Both the position numbers and the translations under genes were made by a program. The notes below the pieces were generated by a model. It was not told where the DNA came from and ran no database searches. It saw only the letters and a list, made by a program, of their open reading frames with translations. A stretch of DNA of 64,000 nt from Chryseobacterium sp. MA9 (lineage in GTDB: Bacteria > Bacteroidota > Bacteroidia > Flavobacteriales > Weeksellaceae). The stretch is taken from positions 3,410,001 through 3,474,000 of the forward strand of contig NZ_CP075170.1 of the NCBI RefSeq assembly GCF_024399315.1. Reading direction: 5' to 3'. Below are positions 35,145 to 43,555 of the stretch, piece by piece; position 1 is the stretch's first letter; every line of letters begins with the position of its first letter.

Positions 35145-35999
35145 CTATGCTTTTACAGCTAATAAATTAACTGTTTTAGCCACAGTGTCTTGAATTTCAG
35201 TTCTTTTTACGATAAAATCTACAAATCCTTTTTCCTGTAAGAATTCTGATGTCTGGAATCCTTCCGGTAAATCTCTACCGATTGTTTCACGGATTACTCT
35301 TGGTCCTGCGAAACCGATCAATGCTCCCGGTTCTGCCATGATGATATCAGCGGTCATTGCAAAAGAAGCTGTGATTCCTCCAAATGTAGGGTCACAAAGA
35401 TAAGCGATGTATAAAAGTCCTGCTTCAGAAAGCTGAGCTAATTTAGCCTGAACTTTTGCCAGCTGCATCAAAGAGTAGGTTGCTTCCTGCATTCTTGCTC
35501 CTCCGGACTGACAGATAATCATATACGGAAGTTTATTAGCAATACAGTAGTCTACTGCTCTTCTGATCTTTTCTCCCATTACAGAACCTAAAGATCCACC
35601 AATAAAAGCAAAATCCATACAAGAAACTACCATTTCAGTTCCTTTTACAGTTCCTACAGCATTTCTGATAGAATCAGTAAGCTTGGTCTTAGCTTTTACT
35701 TCTTTCAGACGGTCTTTATAAGGCTTTGTATCTTTGAAGTTTAAGATATCAATACTTTCAACATTGGCATCCAGTTCGGTAAATTTACCACCATCAAAAA
35801 GGATGTCAAAAAATTCCGCACTTCCTATTCTTACATGAAATCCGTCTTCAGGAGAAACATAGTTATTTCTCTTTAGTTCATCATGTTCCACAACTTTTCC
35901 GGATGGAGTCTGATGCCATAGGCCCTTGGGAACGTCCTTTTTTTCATCAGTAGAAGTGGTTATGTTTTTTGCTTTTCTTTTAAACCAGTCGAATGCCAT
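35145..35999 (-). CDS. accD: Acetyl-CoA carboxylase carboxyltransferase subunit beta, zinc-ribbon cysteines missing
   Basis: 284 residues. With AccA it transfers the carboxyl group from biotin to acetyl-CoA to give malonyl-CoA. The carboxyltransferase core is intact: [43 protein letters not shown] and [10 protein letters not shown]. The N-terminal region (27-60), normally a C4 zinc ribbon, reads [15 protein letters not shown] and [15 protein letters not shown]. The four cysteines are replaced although the surrounding residues are conserved. Confidence 0.93.
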   Translation of the reverse strand: MAFDWFKRKAKNITTSTDEKKDVPKGLWHQTPSGKVVEHDELKRNNYVSPEDGFHVRIGSAEFFDILFDGGKFTELDANVESIDILNFKDTKPYKDRLKEVKAKTKLTDSIRNAVGTVKGTEMVVSCMDFAFIGGSLGSVMGEKIRRAVDYCIANKLPYMIICQSGGARMQEATYSLMQLAKVQAKLAQLSEAGLLYIAYLCDPTFGGITASFAMTADIIMAEPGALIGFAGPRVIRETIGRDLPEGFQTSEFLQEKGFVDFIVKRTEIQDTVAKTVNLLAVKA

Positions 36000-36010
36000 T
36001 TTTGCGTGTA

Positions 36011-36075
36011 TTAATGTATAAATGTAAAATGTACCAATGTAAATGCATTCCTATGAATACTTTTTACATTGATAC
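36011..36075. repeat. AATGTA-rich intergenic repeat with inverted arms
   Basis: The motif AATGTA recurs four times in 36011-36043 with 8-9 bp spacing. GTACCAATGTAAA (36031-36043) is the left arm of an inverted repeat with TTTACATTGATAC (36063-36075), one mismatch. It may act as a terminator for the aldolase gene or be a remnant of a dispersed element. Confidence 0.5.
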
Positions 36076-36088
36076 AAATGTACAGTTC

Positions 36089-37159
36089 TTATTTTAAAGT
36101 ATCTACGTTATTTAAATCTTCAAATGCTTTCACTAATCTTGTAGAGAATGTATCTTCACCTTTTCTTACCCAAACTCTTGGATCATAGAATTTTTTGTTA
36201 GGCTTTTCTTCTCCTTCAGGGTTTCCGATTTGAGTTCTTAAATAATCAATATTGTTTACCATGTAATCTCTAACGCCTTCTGTATAAGCAAACTGAAGGT
36301 CAGTGTCGATATTCATTTTGATAACTCCGTAGTCGATAGCTTCTCTGATTTCTTCTAAAGTAGATCCAGAACCTCCGTGGAATACAAAGTTAACAGGTTT
36401 AGCAGCTGTTCCGAATTTCTCCTGAACATATTTCTGAGAATTGTCAAGGATTTTCGGAGTAAGAACTACGTTTCCTGGCTTGTAAACTCCATGTACGTTA
36501 CCGAAAGCAGCAGCAATGGTAAAGTTGTCAGAAATAGCTTTTAGCTTTTCATAAGTGTAAGCTATATCTTCAGGCTGAGTATATAATTTAGAGTTATCAA
36601 CGTCTGAGTTGTCAACACCGTCTTCCTCACCTCCTGTTACTCCGATTTCTACTTCAAGAGTCATCTGAAGCTTAGCCATTCTTTCGAAATACTGAGCTGA
36701 AATCTCAAGGTTTTCTTCTAAAGACTCTTCAGAAAGGTCTAACATGTGAGAAGAGTAAAGAGATTTCCCTGTCTGCTTGAAGAATTCTTCGTTAGCATCC
36801 ATCAATCCGTCGATCCAAGGAAGTAATTTTTTTGCACAGTGGTCTGTGTGTAAAATTACGGTTGCTCCGTAAGCTTCTGCAAGAGTGTGAATATGTTTTG
36901 CTCCAGCGATAGATCCTAAGATGGCAGCCTTTTGTCCGTCATTGCTTAATCCTTTCCCTGCGTTAAAAGCAGCTCCACCATTTGAAAACTGAATAATTAC
37001 AGGAGAGTTCAATTTCGCTGCAGTTTCCATCACAGCATTGATGTTGCTTGATCCAATTACGTTTACTGCAGGTAATGCAAATTTGTTTTCTTTAGCATAC
37101 TGAAAGATATCAGTAACTAACTGACCTGTGGCAACTCCTGCCGGAAAAATTCTGCTCAT
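36089..37159 (-). CDS. fbaA: Class II fructose-bisphosphate aldolase
   Basis: A 356-residue zinc-dependent aldolase of glycolysis and gluconeogenesis, interconverting fructose-1,6-bisphosphate with dihydroxyacetone phosphate and glyceraldehyde-3-phosphate. The zinc/active-site segment VILHTDHCAKK, EVEIGVTGGEEDGVDNS, FGNVHGVYKPGNV and FVFHGGSGST (phosphate binding) identify it as the FbaA type of the family. It is upstream of accD on the same strand with an 89-bp repeat-containing gap. Confidence 0.95.
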   Translation of the reverse strand: MSRIFPAGVATGQLVTDIFQYAKENKFALPAVNVIGSSNINAVMETAAKLNSPVIIQFSNGGAAFNAGKGLSNDGQKAAILGSIAGAKHIHTLAEAYGATVILHTDHCAKKLLPWIDGLMDANEEFFKQTGKSLYSSHMLDLSEESLEENLEISAQYFERMAKLQMTLEVEIGVTGGEEDGVDNSDVDNSKLYTQPEDIAYTYEKLKAISDNFTIAAAFGNVHGVYKPGNVVLTPKILDNSQKYVQEKFGTAAKPVNFVFHGGSGSTLEEIREAIDYGVIKMNIDTDLQFAYTEGVRDYMVNNIDYLRTQIGNPEGEEKPNKKFYDPRVWVRKGEDTFSTRLVKAFEDLNNVDTLK

Positions 37160-37229
37160 GTTTTACTTTTTATTATAAATTTATTAGGTGTTTTAATTTC
37201 GTGTAAAGGTAATCATTTTTAAGAAATGA

Positions 37230-38096
37230 CTAATTTCTTTTATCTCTTCCCCAAAGTAGCTTCTGGCGGATCGTTTCATAGAAACTTAAACTGTTGGGTT
37301 GTACCAGAAGAAGCTGGAATGCTGCCTTTTTGATGATAATTTCCTTATCCGTTTCTATGTGTATCAGTCGGGAGTCTAAGGAAAGAGAGTATTGAGGTAC
37401 ACGGCTTTCTACCCTGAATTTTATTTCTACTTTGTCATTTACTACTAAGGGTCTCACATTCAGATTGTGAGGAGCAATTGGAGTGATGACAAAATTTTCG
37501 TTGTTTGGAGAAATGATGGGCCCTCCGCAGCTCAAAGAGTAGGCGGTAGAACCGGTGGGAGTGGAAATAATAACACCATCACCCCAGAATACATTCAAAA
37601 ACTCATCATTGATGTAGGAATCTACCGTAATCATGGATGTAGTTTCTTTTCTGGAAACGGTAACGTCGTTCAGTGCATAAGGAAAAGATCCTTCAAGTTT
37701 CGGAGAAACGACTTCAATGACCGAACGGCGGCTCGTCTTTACATTTCCTTTTAAAATGGAATCAAGTTCTTTAAAAGCTTCTTCTTTAGTGAAAAAGGCC
37801 AAAAAACCAAGTCTTCCGGTATTCACTCCTACAACAGGAATCTCAAGATCTTCAATGAATGTTAAAGAATTTACAATGGTTCCGTCTCCACCGAAAGTGA
37901 AAAACAGATCAACTTCCTTATCGAGAAGATCCTGCTTACAGTTGAAAGTTTCAAAAATTTTTGAGAACTGAAGTGCTTCAGCCATTTCATCATACAGAAC
38001 AGATTTTACATCTCTGGCTTCAAGTTCAGAGATAAACTTGCTTAAATATAAAAAAGTATCAAGATCTTTTTTCTGAGAATATATGGCTGCCTTCAT
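37230..38096 (-). CDS. nadK: NAD kinase
   Basis: 288 residues; phosphorylates NAD to NADP with ATP. The GGDGT motif (69-73) and the NTGRLGFLAF segment are diagnostic; the catalytic domain also has STPTGSTAYSLSCGGP and the C-terminal SLDSRLI region. It is translated right after the CBS protein (1-bp gap), so the pair forms an operon. Confidence 0.95.
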   Translation of the reverse strand: MKAAIYSQKKDLDTFLYLSKFISELEARDVKSVLYDEMAEALQFSKIFETFNCKQDLLDKEVDLFFTFGGDGTIVNSLTFIEDLEIPVVGVNTGRLGFLAFFTKEEAFKELDSILKGNVKTSRRSVIEVVSPKLEGSFPYALNDVTVSRKETTSMITVDSYINDEFLNVFWGDGVIISTPTGSTAYSLSCGGPIISPNNENFVITPIAPHNLNVRPLVVNDKVEIKFRVESRVPQYSLSLDSRLIHIETDKEIIIKKAAFQLLLVQPNSLSFYETIRQKLLWGRDKRN

Positions 38097-38097
38097 G

Positions 38098-38751
38098 TTA
38101 TATTTCTATGAATTTTTGTAAAAACCCAAATCGGTCTTTAAACAGATCGGATTTCTCATCAGAATAATATTTTTCAACAATTCTGTAGTCGTACCGGTCA
38201 AATGTAGAGTCTATCGAGGCCAGGTTTTCATTGCTGATCTTTATTGTGATTTGGACCACTTCTTCAGACATAAAGCTTATAAACCCCCCATAAAACTTCG
38301 AGTTGTTGCTCTCTACGATATTGGTAATTTCCGTCATAGAATATTTTCTGGCAGGAGTTTCTACAGTAAGAATAGCTCCTGTTTCTGAAAATAAAGGATA
38401 ACGGGAAAGGTCCTGAAAAACATCTTCACAGGTAATATACCCAAGATACTTTTCATTTTTATTAATCACCGGGATCACATTGCTGCTGAAGGTATAAAAC
38501 AGACGGATACTGTCCATAATATTGCTGTCCTCCAGAATAGCGAACCGTTCAATCTGGTGTTCAAGATCCTTCAAAGTTCCCCCATCTTCTTCATACAGAA
38601 AGTCCATTGCAAGAGCTCCGTAGAAATGGTGGGATTTTTTGATAAAAACATGGGAATATCCAAAATCCTCCAACATATTTCTGGCTGACTCTATGGAGTC
38701 AGACAGGCTAAAACATGGAAAGTCTTTTGAGATATAGTCCTTGATAAACAT
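38098..38751 (-). CDS. CBS-domain protein
   Basis: 217 residues with two cystathionine-beta-synthase domains in the first ~130 residues (SARNMLEDFGYSHVFI; NVIPVINKNEKYLGYITCEDVF), which usually bind adenine nucleotides. An ACT-like C-terminal part follows (TVETPARKYSMTEITNIVESN). Directly upstream of nadK, it could sense an adenylate or NAD-related ligand; that link is inference. Confidence 0.85.
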   Translation of the reverse strand: MFIKDYISKDFPCFSLSDSIESARNMLEDFGYSHVFIKKSHHFYGALAMDFLYEEDGGTLKDLEHQIERFAILEDSNIMDSIRLFYTFSSNVIPVINKNEKYLGYITCEDVFQDLSRYPLFSETGAILTVETPARKYSMTEITNIVESNNSKFYGGFISFMSEEVVQITIKISNENLASIDSTFDRYDYRIVEKYYSDEKSDLFKDRFGFLQKFIEI

Positions 38752-38835
38752 TGTGCTAATTTATAAAAAATTAAATGAAACTTTTTCTGAAAACCCGATT
38801 TTTTTTAAGCTGAAACAAAAAAAAAGCCATCAAAA

Positions 38836-38866
38836 TTTGTTTGTAAAGAAAAATAAAGTACCTTTG
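38836..38866 (+). promoter_or_regulatory. Orphan consensus promoter (plus strand)
   Basis: TTTG (38836-38839), 19 bp, TACCTTTG (38859-38866). It points into an intergenic region with no plus-strand protein gene; the only downstream feature before the convergent trmH gene is a terminator at 38903. Confidence 0.65.
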
Positions 38867-38872
38867 TCGCCT

Positions 38873-38941
38873 TTCATTTTTACTTTTTATTAGATTTATT
38901 TCAAACTGCACTGTCTACTAACGACATATGCAGTTTTTTTA
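38873..38941 (+). ncRNA. Candidate small RNA of about 70 nt
   Basis: Starts after the promoter at 38836-38866 and ends in a strong rho-independent terminator. The terminator is AACTGCA / TGCAGTT (38904-38910 / 38929-38935) with an upper stem TGTC / GACA and loop TACTAAC, followed by eight T residues. The 5' ~30 nt are U-rich and unstructured. The terminator polarity fits the plus strand only. There is no reading frame of note. The last bases overlap the stop codon of the convergent methylase gene. Confidence 0.5.
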
Positions 38942-39469
38942 TTTTAATGCTTTCGCAAATTCCCACATCACAATTCCGGCGCACACACTTACATTAAGAG
39001 AATGCTTAGTTCCAAGCTGCGGAATTTCTAAAAATACATCAACATTTGGAAGTACTTCATCACTGATTCCTTCTACTTCATTTCCTAAAATCAAGGCATA
39101 TTTTTTCGATCTGTCAATCGTAAATTCAGTGATAAGCTGGCTGCCGGTAGTCTGCTCAATTCCGATGATTTCGTATCCTTTGCTTTTCAGATCAGAAATC
39201 GCTGTATTGGTTTCTGATTCATGAGACCAGTCTACACTTTCCGTTGCTCCCAATGCCGCTTTATGAATCTCACGGTGAGGTGGCTGCGGTGTAATTCCGC
39301 AAAGAACGATTTTTTCAATTAAAAAAGCATCTGCTGTTCTGAAGGCTGCACCTACATTATGCATACTTCTTATATTATCTAAAATGATGACCAACGGAAT
39401 TTTTTCAACCTTCTTAAATGTTTCTACATCTATTCTGTTAAGTTCTTCCAGTTTTAGTTTATGTACCAA
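38939..39469 (-). CDS. SpoU/TrmH-family RNA 2'-O-methyltransferase
   Basis: A 176-residue SPOUT enzyme using S-adenosylmethionine to methylate a ribose in tRNA or rRNA. The three motifs are present: NIRSMHNVGAAFRTADAF, LILGNEVEGISDEVL and IPQLGTKHSLNVSVCAGIVMWE. The target nucleotide is not deducible. It is 5 bp downstream of the MORN-like gene on the same strand. Confidence 0.92.
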   Translation of the reverse strand: MVHKLKLEELNRIDVETFKKVEKIPLVIILDNIRSMHNVGAAFRTADAFLIEKIVLCGITPQPPHREIHKAALGATESVDWSHESETNTAISDLKSKGYEIIGIEQTTGSQLITEFTIDRSKKYALILGNEVEGISDEVLPNVDVFLEIPQLGTKHSLNVSVCAGIVMWEFAKALK

Positions 39470-39474
39470 TTGTA

Positions 39475-40095
39475 TTATTTTGTTGAGATTAATTTTCCGT
39501 CTTTATAGACCTCTGTTTTTTCTATGCTTCCGTCTTCACGGTAATGAACTCTGTTGCCGTTTCTCTTATCGTTGGCAAGCTCAGTTTCGCGCTGTAACTT
39601 TCCTGATGGATAAAACACTTTCCATTTTCCGGTAGCAAGGCCGTTGTCATACTGGCCGATGTCTTTCACTGATTTTCCATCTTCATGGAAGGTTTTGCTT
39701 TCACCCTGTAATTTATTGAATTTATAATTCGAAATTTCAGTTATTTTTCCGGCTGGAGAATAAAAAGTAGCTGTAAGACTGTTATCATAAATATTCTTTT
39801 CTCCGTTTCTGAAAGCCTCTTTGGAAGTAAGTACTCCATTCTTATCAAAATAAGACCATTCTTTTACTTTGAATCCTTTCTTGTATTCTCCTTTAGACTG
39901 TACTTTTCCGTTATCATAATAAAAAACAGCATCTCCGTCCAGCTTTCCTTTTTCCCATTCTACTGTATTTTTTACCTGTCCGTTGTCATAGAATTCTTTG
40001 CAGGAACCTTCCTGCAATCCGTTTTTATATCCACAAGGTTTCTGTGCCGTAATCATGACAGAAGTGGAAAAAAACAATAGAAACATGTACTTCAT
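39475..40095 (-). CDS. Secreted MORN-variant repeat protein (YwqK-like)
   Basis: 206 residues with a signal peptide (MKYMFLLFFSTSVMITAQ). At least six repeats of the MORN-variant type follow (EFYDNGQVKNTVEWEKGKLDG, FYYDNGKVQSKGEYKKG, VFYPSGKLQRETEL, HYREDGSIEKTEVYKDGK). Such proteins are often named 'YwqK-family antitoxin', but a secreted repeat protein with no toxin gene nearby gives no support for that role here. Confidence 0.82.
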   Translation of the reverse strand: MKYMFLLFFSTSVMITAQKPCGYKNGLQEGSCKEFYDNGQVKNTVEWEKGKLDGDAVFYYDNGKVQSKGEYKKGFKVKEWSYFDKNGVLTSKEAFRNGEKNIYDNSLTATFYSPAGKITEISNYKFNKLQGESKTFHEDGKSVKDIGQYDNGLATGKWKVFYPSGKLQRETELANDKRNGNRVHYREDGSIEKTEVYKDGKLISTK

Positions 40096-40106
40096 AGCTA
40101 TTTTTA

Positions 40107-40135
40107 TTTCAAAAATAGTAAAATACTTATATTTG
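40107..40135 (+). promoter_or_regulatory. Promoter of the carboxypeptidase-regulatory-like gene
   Basis: TATATTTG at 40128-40135 is a perfect -7 box; the -33 is a weak TTTC. The ATG is at 40151. Confidence 0.5.
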
Positions 40136-40150
40136 ACTCAAAAATATACT

Positions 40151-40750
40151 ATGAAAAAATTATTCACATTATTCATGTTGATGTGGGGATTTATGTATCT
40201 GGAAGCACAAAATACGTATTATCCTCAAGCATTTTTCGATAAAAAATTAGCCAGAGACATGCTGGGATTCGGAAATTCCACGATTGAAGGCGTTGCTTCC
40301 ACAAAACAAAAAAACAATTGGGGTATCAAACCTTTGCTTGGAGAAAAACATTATGCACCCAAAGGAACTGTTGTCATGCTTTTTCCTGTAACTCCTTATT
40401 TTGAGGAATTTTATGACATGAGAAAGAAATATGAAAATAAAAAAACAACGGTATATATGTCTGAAGAAGCTTTTAAATACAGAGTAGAGGCTTTAACAGA
40501 TGATCACGGCAGATTTAAATTCGAAAAACTTAAACCTGGGAAATATTATCTTGAAACGATCGTAAATTTTACGGCGACGGCAAGTTACCAGCAACAGACC
40601 GGGACTTCAAATGCTTATAACGGATATGGAGCCTATTTATATTCTACTCCTATATACAGCACGTTTTTCTACGGATATTCTGCTGCCAACAGAGAGAGTA
40701 AATTTGTAGAGATAAAACAGGACGGAGAACTCAAAGAAATCAAGCTTTAA
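40151..40750 (+). CDS. Secreted protein with carboxypeptidase-regulatory-like beta-sandwich
   Basis: 199 residues from the ATG at 40151 (MKKLFTLFMLMWGFMYLEAQ, a signal peptide). A longer frame back to 39998 is rejected because the promoter lies inside it. The middle part (VEALTDDHGRFKFEKLKPGKYYLETI) is a carboxypeptidase-regulatory-like fold. A Tyr/Gly-rich region (SNAYNGYGAYLYSTPIYSTF) follows. Function unknown. Confidence 0.8.
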   Translation: MKKLFTLFMLMWGFMYLEAQNTYYPQAFFDKKLARDMLGFGNSTIEGVASTKQKNNWGIKPLLGEKHYAPKGTVVMLFPVTPYFEEFYDMRKKYENKKTTVYMSEEAFKYRVEALTDDHGRFKFEKLKPGKYYLETIVNFTATASYQQQTGTSNAYNGYGAYLYSTPIYSTFFYGYSAANRESKFVEIKQDGELKEIKL

Positions 40751-40765
40751 AAGCTTGATTTTTTA
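40737..40765. terminator. Bidirectional terminator
   Basis: ATCAAGC / GCTTGAT hairpin (longer with AT pairs) with a T run on the plus side. It overlaps the stop codon of the gene ending at 40750 and faces the convergent bestrophin gene. Confidence 0.8.
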
Positions 40766-41659
40766 TTTTCTGATCATAATCTGATGCACATTTTTTTCAA
40801 TATTCTGCGCTAATGTTTCCATAGGAATATCATTTTCGTCATTGTTGAAAGGATCTTCAATTTCTTCTGCAATAAGCTCAAGACTCATTAAAACATAGTA
40901 TACAAAAACCGTAAGCGGAATCATGAAAAGACCAATGGTGATCACATAAGCAATAGGCAGGGCAAAAACATACAGGATAATAAATTTCTTGATGAAAGAA
41001 GAATAAGAATAAGGAATCGGAGTATTTTTGATTCTTTCACAGCCTCCGCATACATCCAGAAATCCTGAAAGTTGGGTATCTAGATACAGCATTTCAATTT
41101 CTGAGATTTTTCCTTCTTTTTTTAGCTGGTTCAATTTATGAGTGAGAAGGATAACCATTTCACTGGGGCCGTGATTTTTTAAAGAATTTTCAATTTCAGA
41201 ATAATCCCCATCCAAAGCAAGCCTTGTAGATTCCTTTGAAAGATGTTTGGCTAAAAAGTGAGGAAAATACTTTAAATATCTTGCTATCTGCTCGGCATCC
41301 TGGCGGTTGTCTCCAAGAATAGTATTAATTTTTATAGCAAAATTTCTGGTGTCATTTACCAATTTTCCCCAAAGCTTTCGGCCCTCCCACCATCTGTCAT
41401 AGGCCGTATTGGTCCTAAAAACCAATAAAAGCGAAAGCACGAACCCCAAAAGAGAGTGAATCATTCCCACGTTACTGATTCCGGATTTTGAGGTAAGATG
41501 CAGATATTCAACTTCCAGATACTGAATTCCCCATGAGTACAGTCCTATAAGAAGCATACTTGGAAAAAGAATTTTCAGTGTATCACTTTTGTGCAAACTG
41601 AAAAGAATTTTCAGGAAATGTTTGGTATTATAGACTCTCATAAATTCACTTATTACCAC
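40763..41659 (-). CDS. Bestrophin-family membrane channel
   Basis: A 298-residue membrane protein of the bestrophin/UPF0187 family, pentameric anion (or cation) channels. The N-terminal helix plus LLVFRTNTAYDRWWEGRKLWGKLVNDTRN is the family's hallmark, and EEIEDPFNNDENDIP near the C-terminus matches the conserved acidic cluster. A start at 41641 (MRVYNTKHF) is also possible. Confidence 0.9.
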   Translation of the reverse strand: MVISEFMRVYNTKHFLKILFSLHKSDTLKILFPSMLLIGLYSWGIQYLEVEYLHLTSKSGISNVGMIHSLLGFVLSLLLVFRTNTAYDRWWEGRKLWGKLVNDTRNFAIKINTILGDNRQDAEQIARYLKYFPHFLAKHLSKESTRLALDGDYSEIENSLKNHGPSEMVILLTHKLNQLKKEGKISEIEMLYLDTQLSGFLDVCGGCERIKNTPIPYSYSSFIKKFIILYVFALPIAYVITIGLFMIPLTVFVYYVLMSLELIAEEIEDPFNNDENDIPMETLAQNIEKNVHQIMIRK

Positions 41660-41699
41660 AAATATAAATTTTTCATCTGAGCTCTGCTAATAAAGTAAG

Positions 41700-41840
41700 G
41701 AAGGCTGAAGCTGGAAACTGGAAGTTATTGCAGCCGAAGAAGTGGTCTAAGGTTTTCATAAAAATCTTTTTATGGAATGATGTATAGACGTTTACAGACA
41801 AATCTTAACTTCCAGCATCCCTCTTCCAACTTCCAGCCCT
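41700..41840. repeat. CTGGAAG-type dispersed intergenic repeat
   Basis: The left arm, GGCTGAAGCTGGAA ... TGGAAGTTA (41703-41727), is repeated in inverted orientation at about 41806-41838, where TAACTTCCAGC ... AACTTCCAGCC reads as the same motif on the other strand. Related sequences occur at 42785-42900 and 59555-59645. It separates the divergent bestrophin and cupin genes. Confidence 0.55.
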
Positions 41841-41905
41841 TTTGATCTTAATTTTCTCAGGTTTCAAAAAAACACTATTTTTATTTCGCATTAAATACAA
41901 AGTAC

Positions 41906-42784
41906 ATGATCCTCGAAAACGTAGATACTGTAAATGATATCAGTAAAGAAGATTTTCAGAAGAATTATTTTAAAAAGCAAAAACCTCTTTTAATCAAGAA
42001 TTTTGCCAGTCGATGGGATGCCTTTGACAAATGGAACCTGGCTTACATCCGGGAAAAAGCGGGAGATCAGGAAGTTCCGCTGTATGACAATAAGCCTGCG
42101 GATGCTGCCAAAAGCTCCGATGCTCCGGTAGCCCAAATGAAAATGAAGGAATATATTGATACCATAAAAAGTAAACCTTCAGATCTGCGTATCTTTTTCT
42201 ATATCATTACAGACAGGCTTCCTGAACTGCTGAAAAATTTCACATATCCGGACCTTGGAATAAAGTTTTTTAAAAGACTTCCAACGTTATTCTTCGGGGG
42301 AAGTGAAGCCCATGTTTTAATGCATTATGATGTGGATTTGGGTGATTTTATGCATATCCATTTCGAAGGAAAGAAAAGAATTCTTTTGTTTGATCAGAAA
42401 CAGTCTCCATTTTTATATAAAGTTCCTTTATCTGTTCATACAGTTTATGAGCTGGATTATGAAAACCCTGATTATGAAAAGTTTCCGGCCTTACAATATG
42501 CCAAAGGATATGAAATTTTTATGGAGCATGGTGATGCTCTTTTTATTCCGGGAGCTTTCTGGCACTTCAACAGGTATCTGGAACCGGGTTTTTCTCTTTC
42601 ACTGAGAGCGCTTCCCAATAAACCGAATGTATTTGCCAATATGCTGTATCACGTTTTTATTATGAGATATACAGATAAACTCATGCGTAAACTTTTTAAA
42701 GCTAAATGGGTGAATTACAAACAGAAATGGGCTTACAAGAAAAGCTCAGAAGCATTGGAAAAACATCTGAAAGCAGAAAGATAA
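41906..42784 (+). CDS. JmjC-like (cupin) 2-oxoglutarate/Fe(II) oxygenase-like protein
   Basis: 292 residues. The cupin-like fold carries the Fe(II) ligands His140 and Asp142 (MHYDVD) and His220 (FIPGAFWHF), spaced as in JmjC-type hydroxylases. The C-terminal helical tail (KLFKAKWVNYKQKWAYKK) is basic. The family includes protein and ribosomal hydroxylases, but its substrate here is unknown. Confidence 0.82.
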   Translation: MILENVDTVNDISKEDFQKNYFKKQKPLLIKNFASRWDAFDKWNLAYIREKAGDQEVPLYDNKPADAAKSSDAPVAQMKMKEYIDTIKSKPSDLRIFFYIITDRLPELLKNFTYPDLGIKFFKRLPTLFFGGSEAHVLMHYDVDLGDFMHIHFEGKKRILLFDQKQSPFLYKVPLSVHTVYELDYENPDYEKFPALQYAKGYEIFMEHGDALFIPGAFWHFNRYLEPGFSLSLRALPNKPNVFANMLYHVFIMRYTDKLMRKLFKAKWVNYKQKWAYKKSSEALEKHLKAER

Positions 42785-42898
42785 AAGGGAAAGAGAGAAG
42801 GAAGCCCCTTTACAGCTTAGTATTGCTGGATTTCATTTTAATTTAAAGGATAACCATTACTTAAACGACCAATAGAAACTTCCATCTCCCATCTTCGT
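42785..42898. repeat. Degenerate copy of the CTGGAAG-type intergenic repeat
   Basis: GAGAGAAGGAAGCCCC on the left, and on the right AACTTCCATCTCCCATCTTC (42878-42897), whose complement GAAGATGGGAGATGGAAGTT resembles the arms at 41806-41838. It lies between the convergent cupin and GNAT genes. Confidence 0.4.
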
Positions 42899-42900
42899 GC

Positions 42901-43431
42901 TTATTTATTAATCAATCCGAAGATTGTGGCATCTACGAATTTTCCCTTTTCAAAAAAATAATCTTTCAAAGTTCCTTCTTTGCTGAAATTTAATGAAGAC
43001 AACAGTTTTTCAGAAGAAATATTGGATGGGTCAATGAACGCATCTACACGGTGAAGTCTCATGGTTTCAAATCCATAAGTCAGAATGGGGAGAATGGCTT
43101 CTTTCATATAGGATTGCTGCCAGAATATTGGGTTGAGCTCATAGCCAATCTCTGCTCTAAAGTGTTCTCTGTACCAGTTGTGGTAGCCACAGGTTCCAAT
43201 GACTTTACCACTGGATTTAAGTTCCAGCGCCCATCGGAATCCTTTTCCTTTTTCAAATTCACTGTTAAAGTGCTGAATAATACGCCGGGAGTCTTCTTCT
43301 GTTTTGAAGGTTTCCAAATCATAATATTCCATGACTTCATCCAGAGAAAAATACTCGAACAGGTCTTGGGTATCATTGAAAGTAAGCTGACGTAAAATAA
43401 GCCTTTCAGTCTCTAAAACAGGAAATTCCAT
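42901..43431 (-). CDS. GNAT-family N-acetyltransferase
   Basis: 176 residues from the ATG at 43431 (MEFPVLETERLILRQL). The frame is open ten codons further upstream, but the GNAT start is standard here. Motifs: RLILRQLTFNDTQDLFEYF, VIGTCGYHNWYREHFRAEIGYELNP and VDAFIDPSNISSEKLLSSL, typical of RimJ/RimL-type acetyltransferases. Substrate unknown. Confidence 0.87.
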   Translation of the reverse strand: MEFPVLETERLILRQLTFNDTQDLFEYFSLDEVMEYYDLETFKTEEDSRRIIQHFNSEFEKGKGFRWALELKSSGKVIGTCGYHNWYREHFRAEIGYELNPIFWQQSYMKEAILPILTYGFETMRLHRVDAFIDPSNISSEKLLSSLNFSKEGTLKDYFFEKGKFVDATIFGLINK

Positions 43432-43531
43432 GAATGATGTGATTTGATGGTGAAAATACAATTAATTACTGATAAAGAAAAGTATAGAAGATTAATCCCC
43501 AAACAATTCTCTTACCCTGAATTTATTTTTC

Positions 43532-43539
43532 TAAATTTG
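43532..43539 (+). promoter_or_regulatory. -7 box of the mutS promoter
   Basis: TAAATTTG matches TAnnTTTG, 16 bp before the ATG at 43556. Confidence 0.5.
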
Positions 43540-43555
43540 GGGCTCATTTTTTACT

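Noticed and set aside
39475-40095. Toxin-antitoxin role of the MORN-variant protein
   Set aside because: No toxin gene nearby; the protein has a signal peptide and simple repeats. The antitoxin name is an annotation habit.
39998-40150. Longer N-terminus of the carboxypeptidase-regulatory-like gene
   Set aside because: It would run through the gene on the other strand and the promoter; a signal peptide begins exactly at 40151.
41700-41840. Insertion sequence at the CTGGAAG-type repeats
   Set aside because: No transposase frame or terminal direct duplication is present; the elements are short and non-coding.
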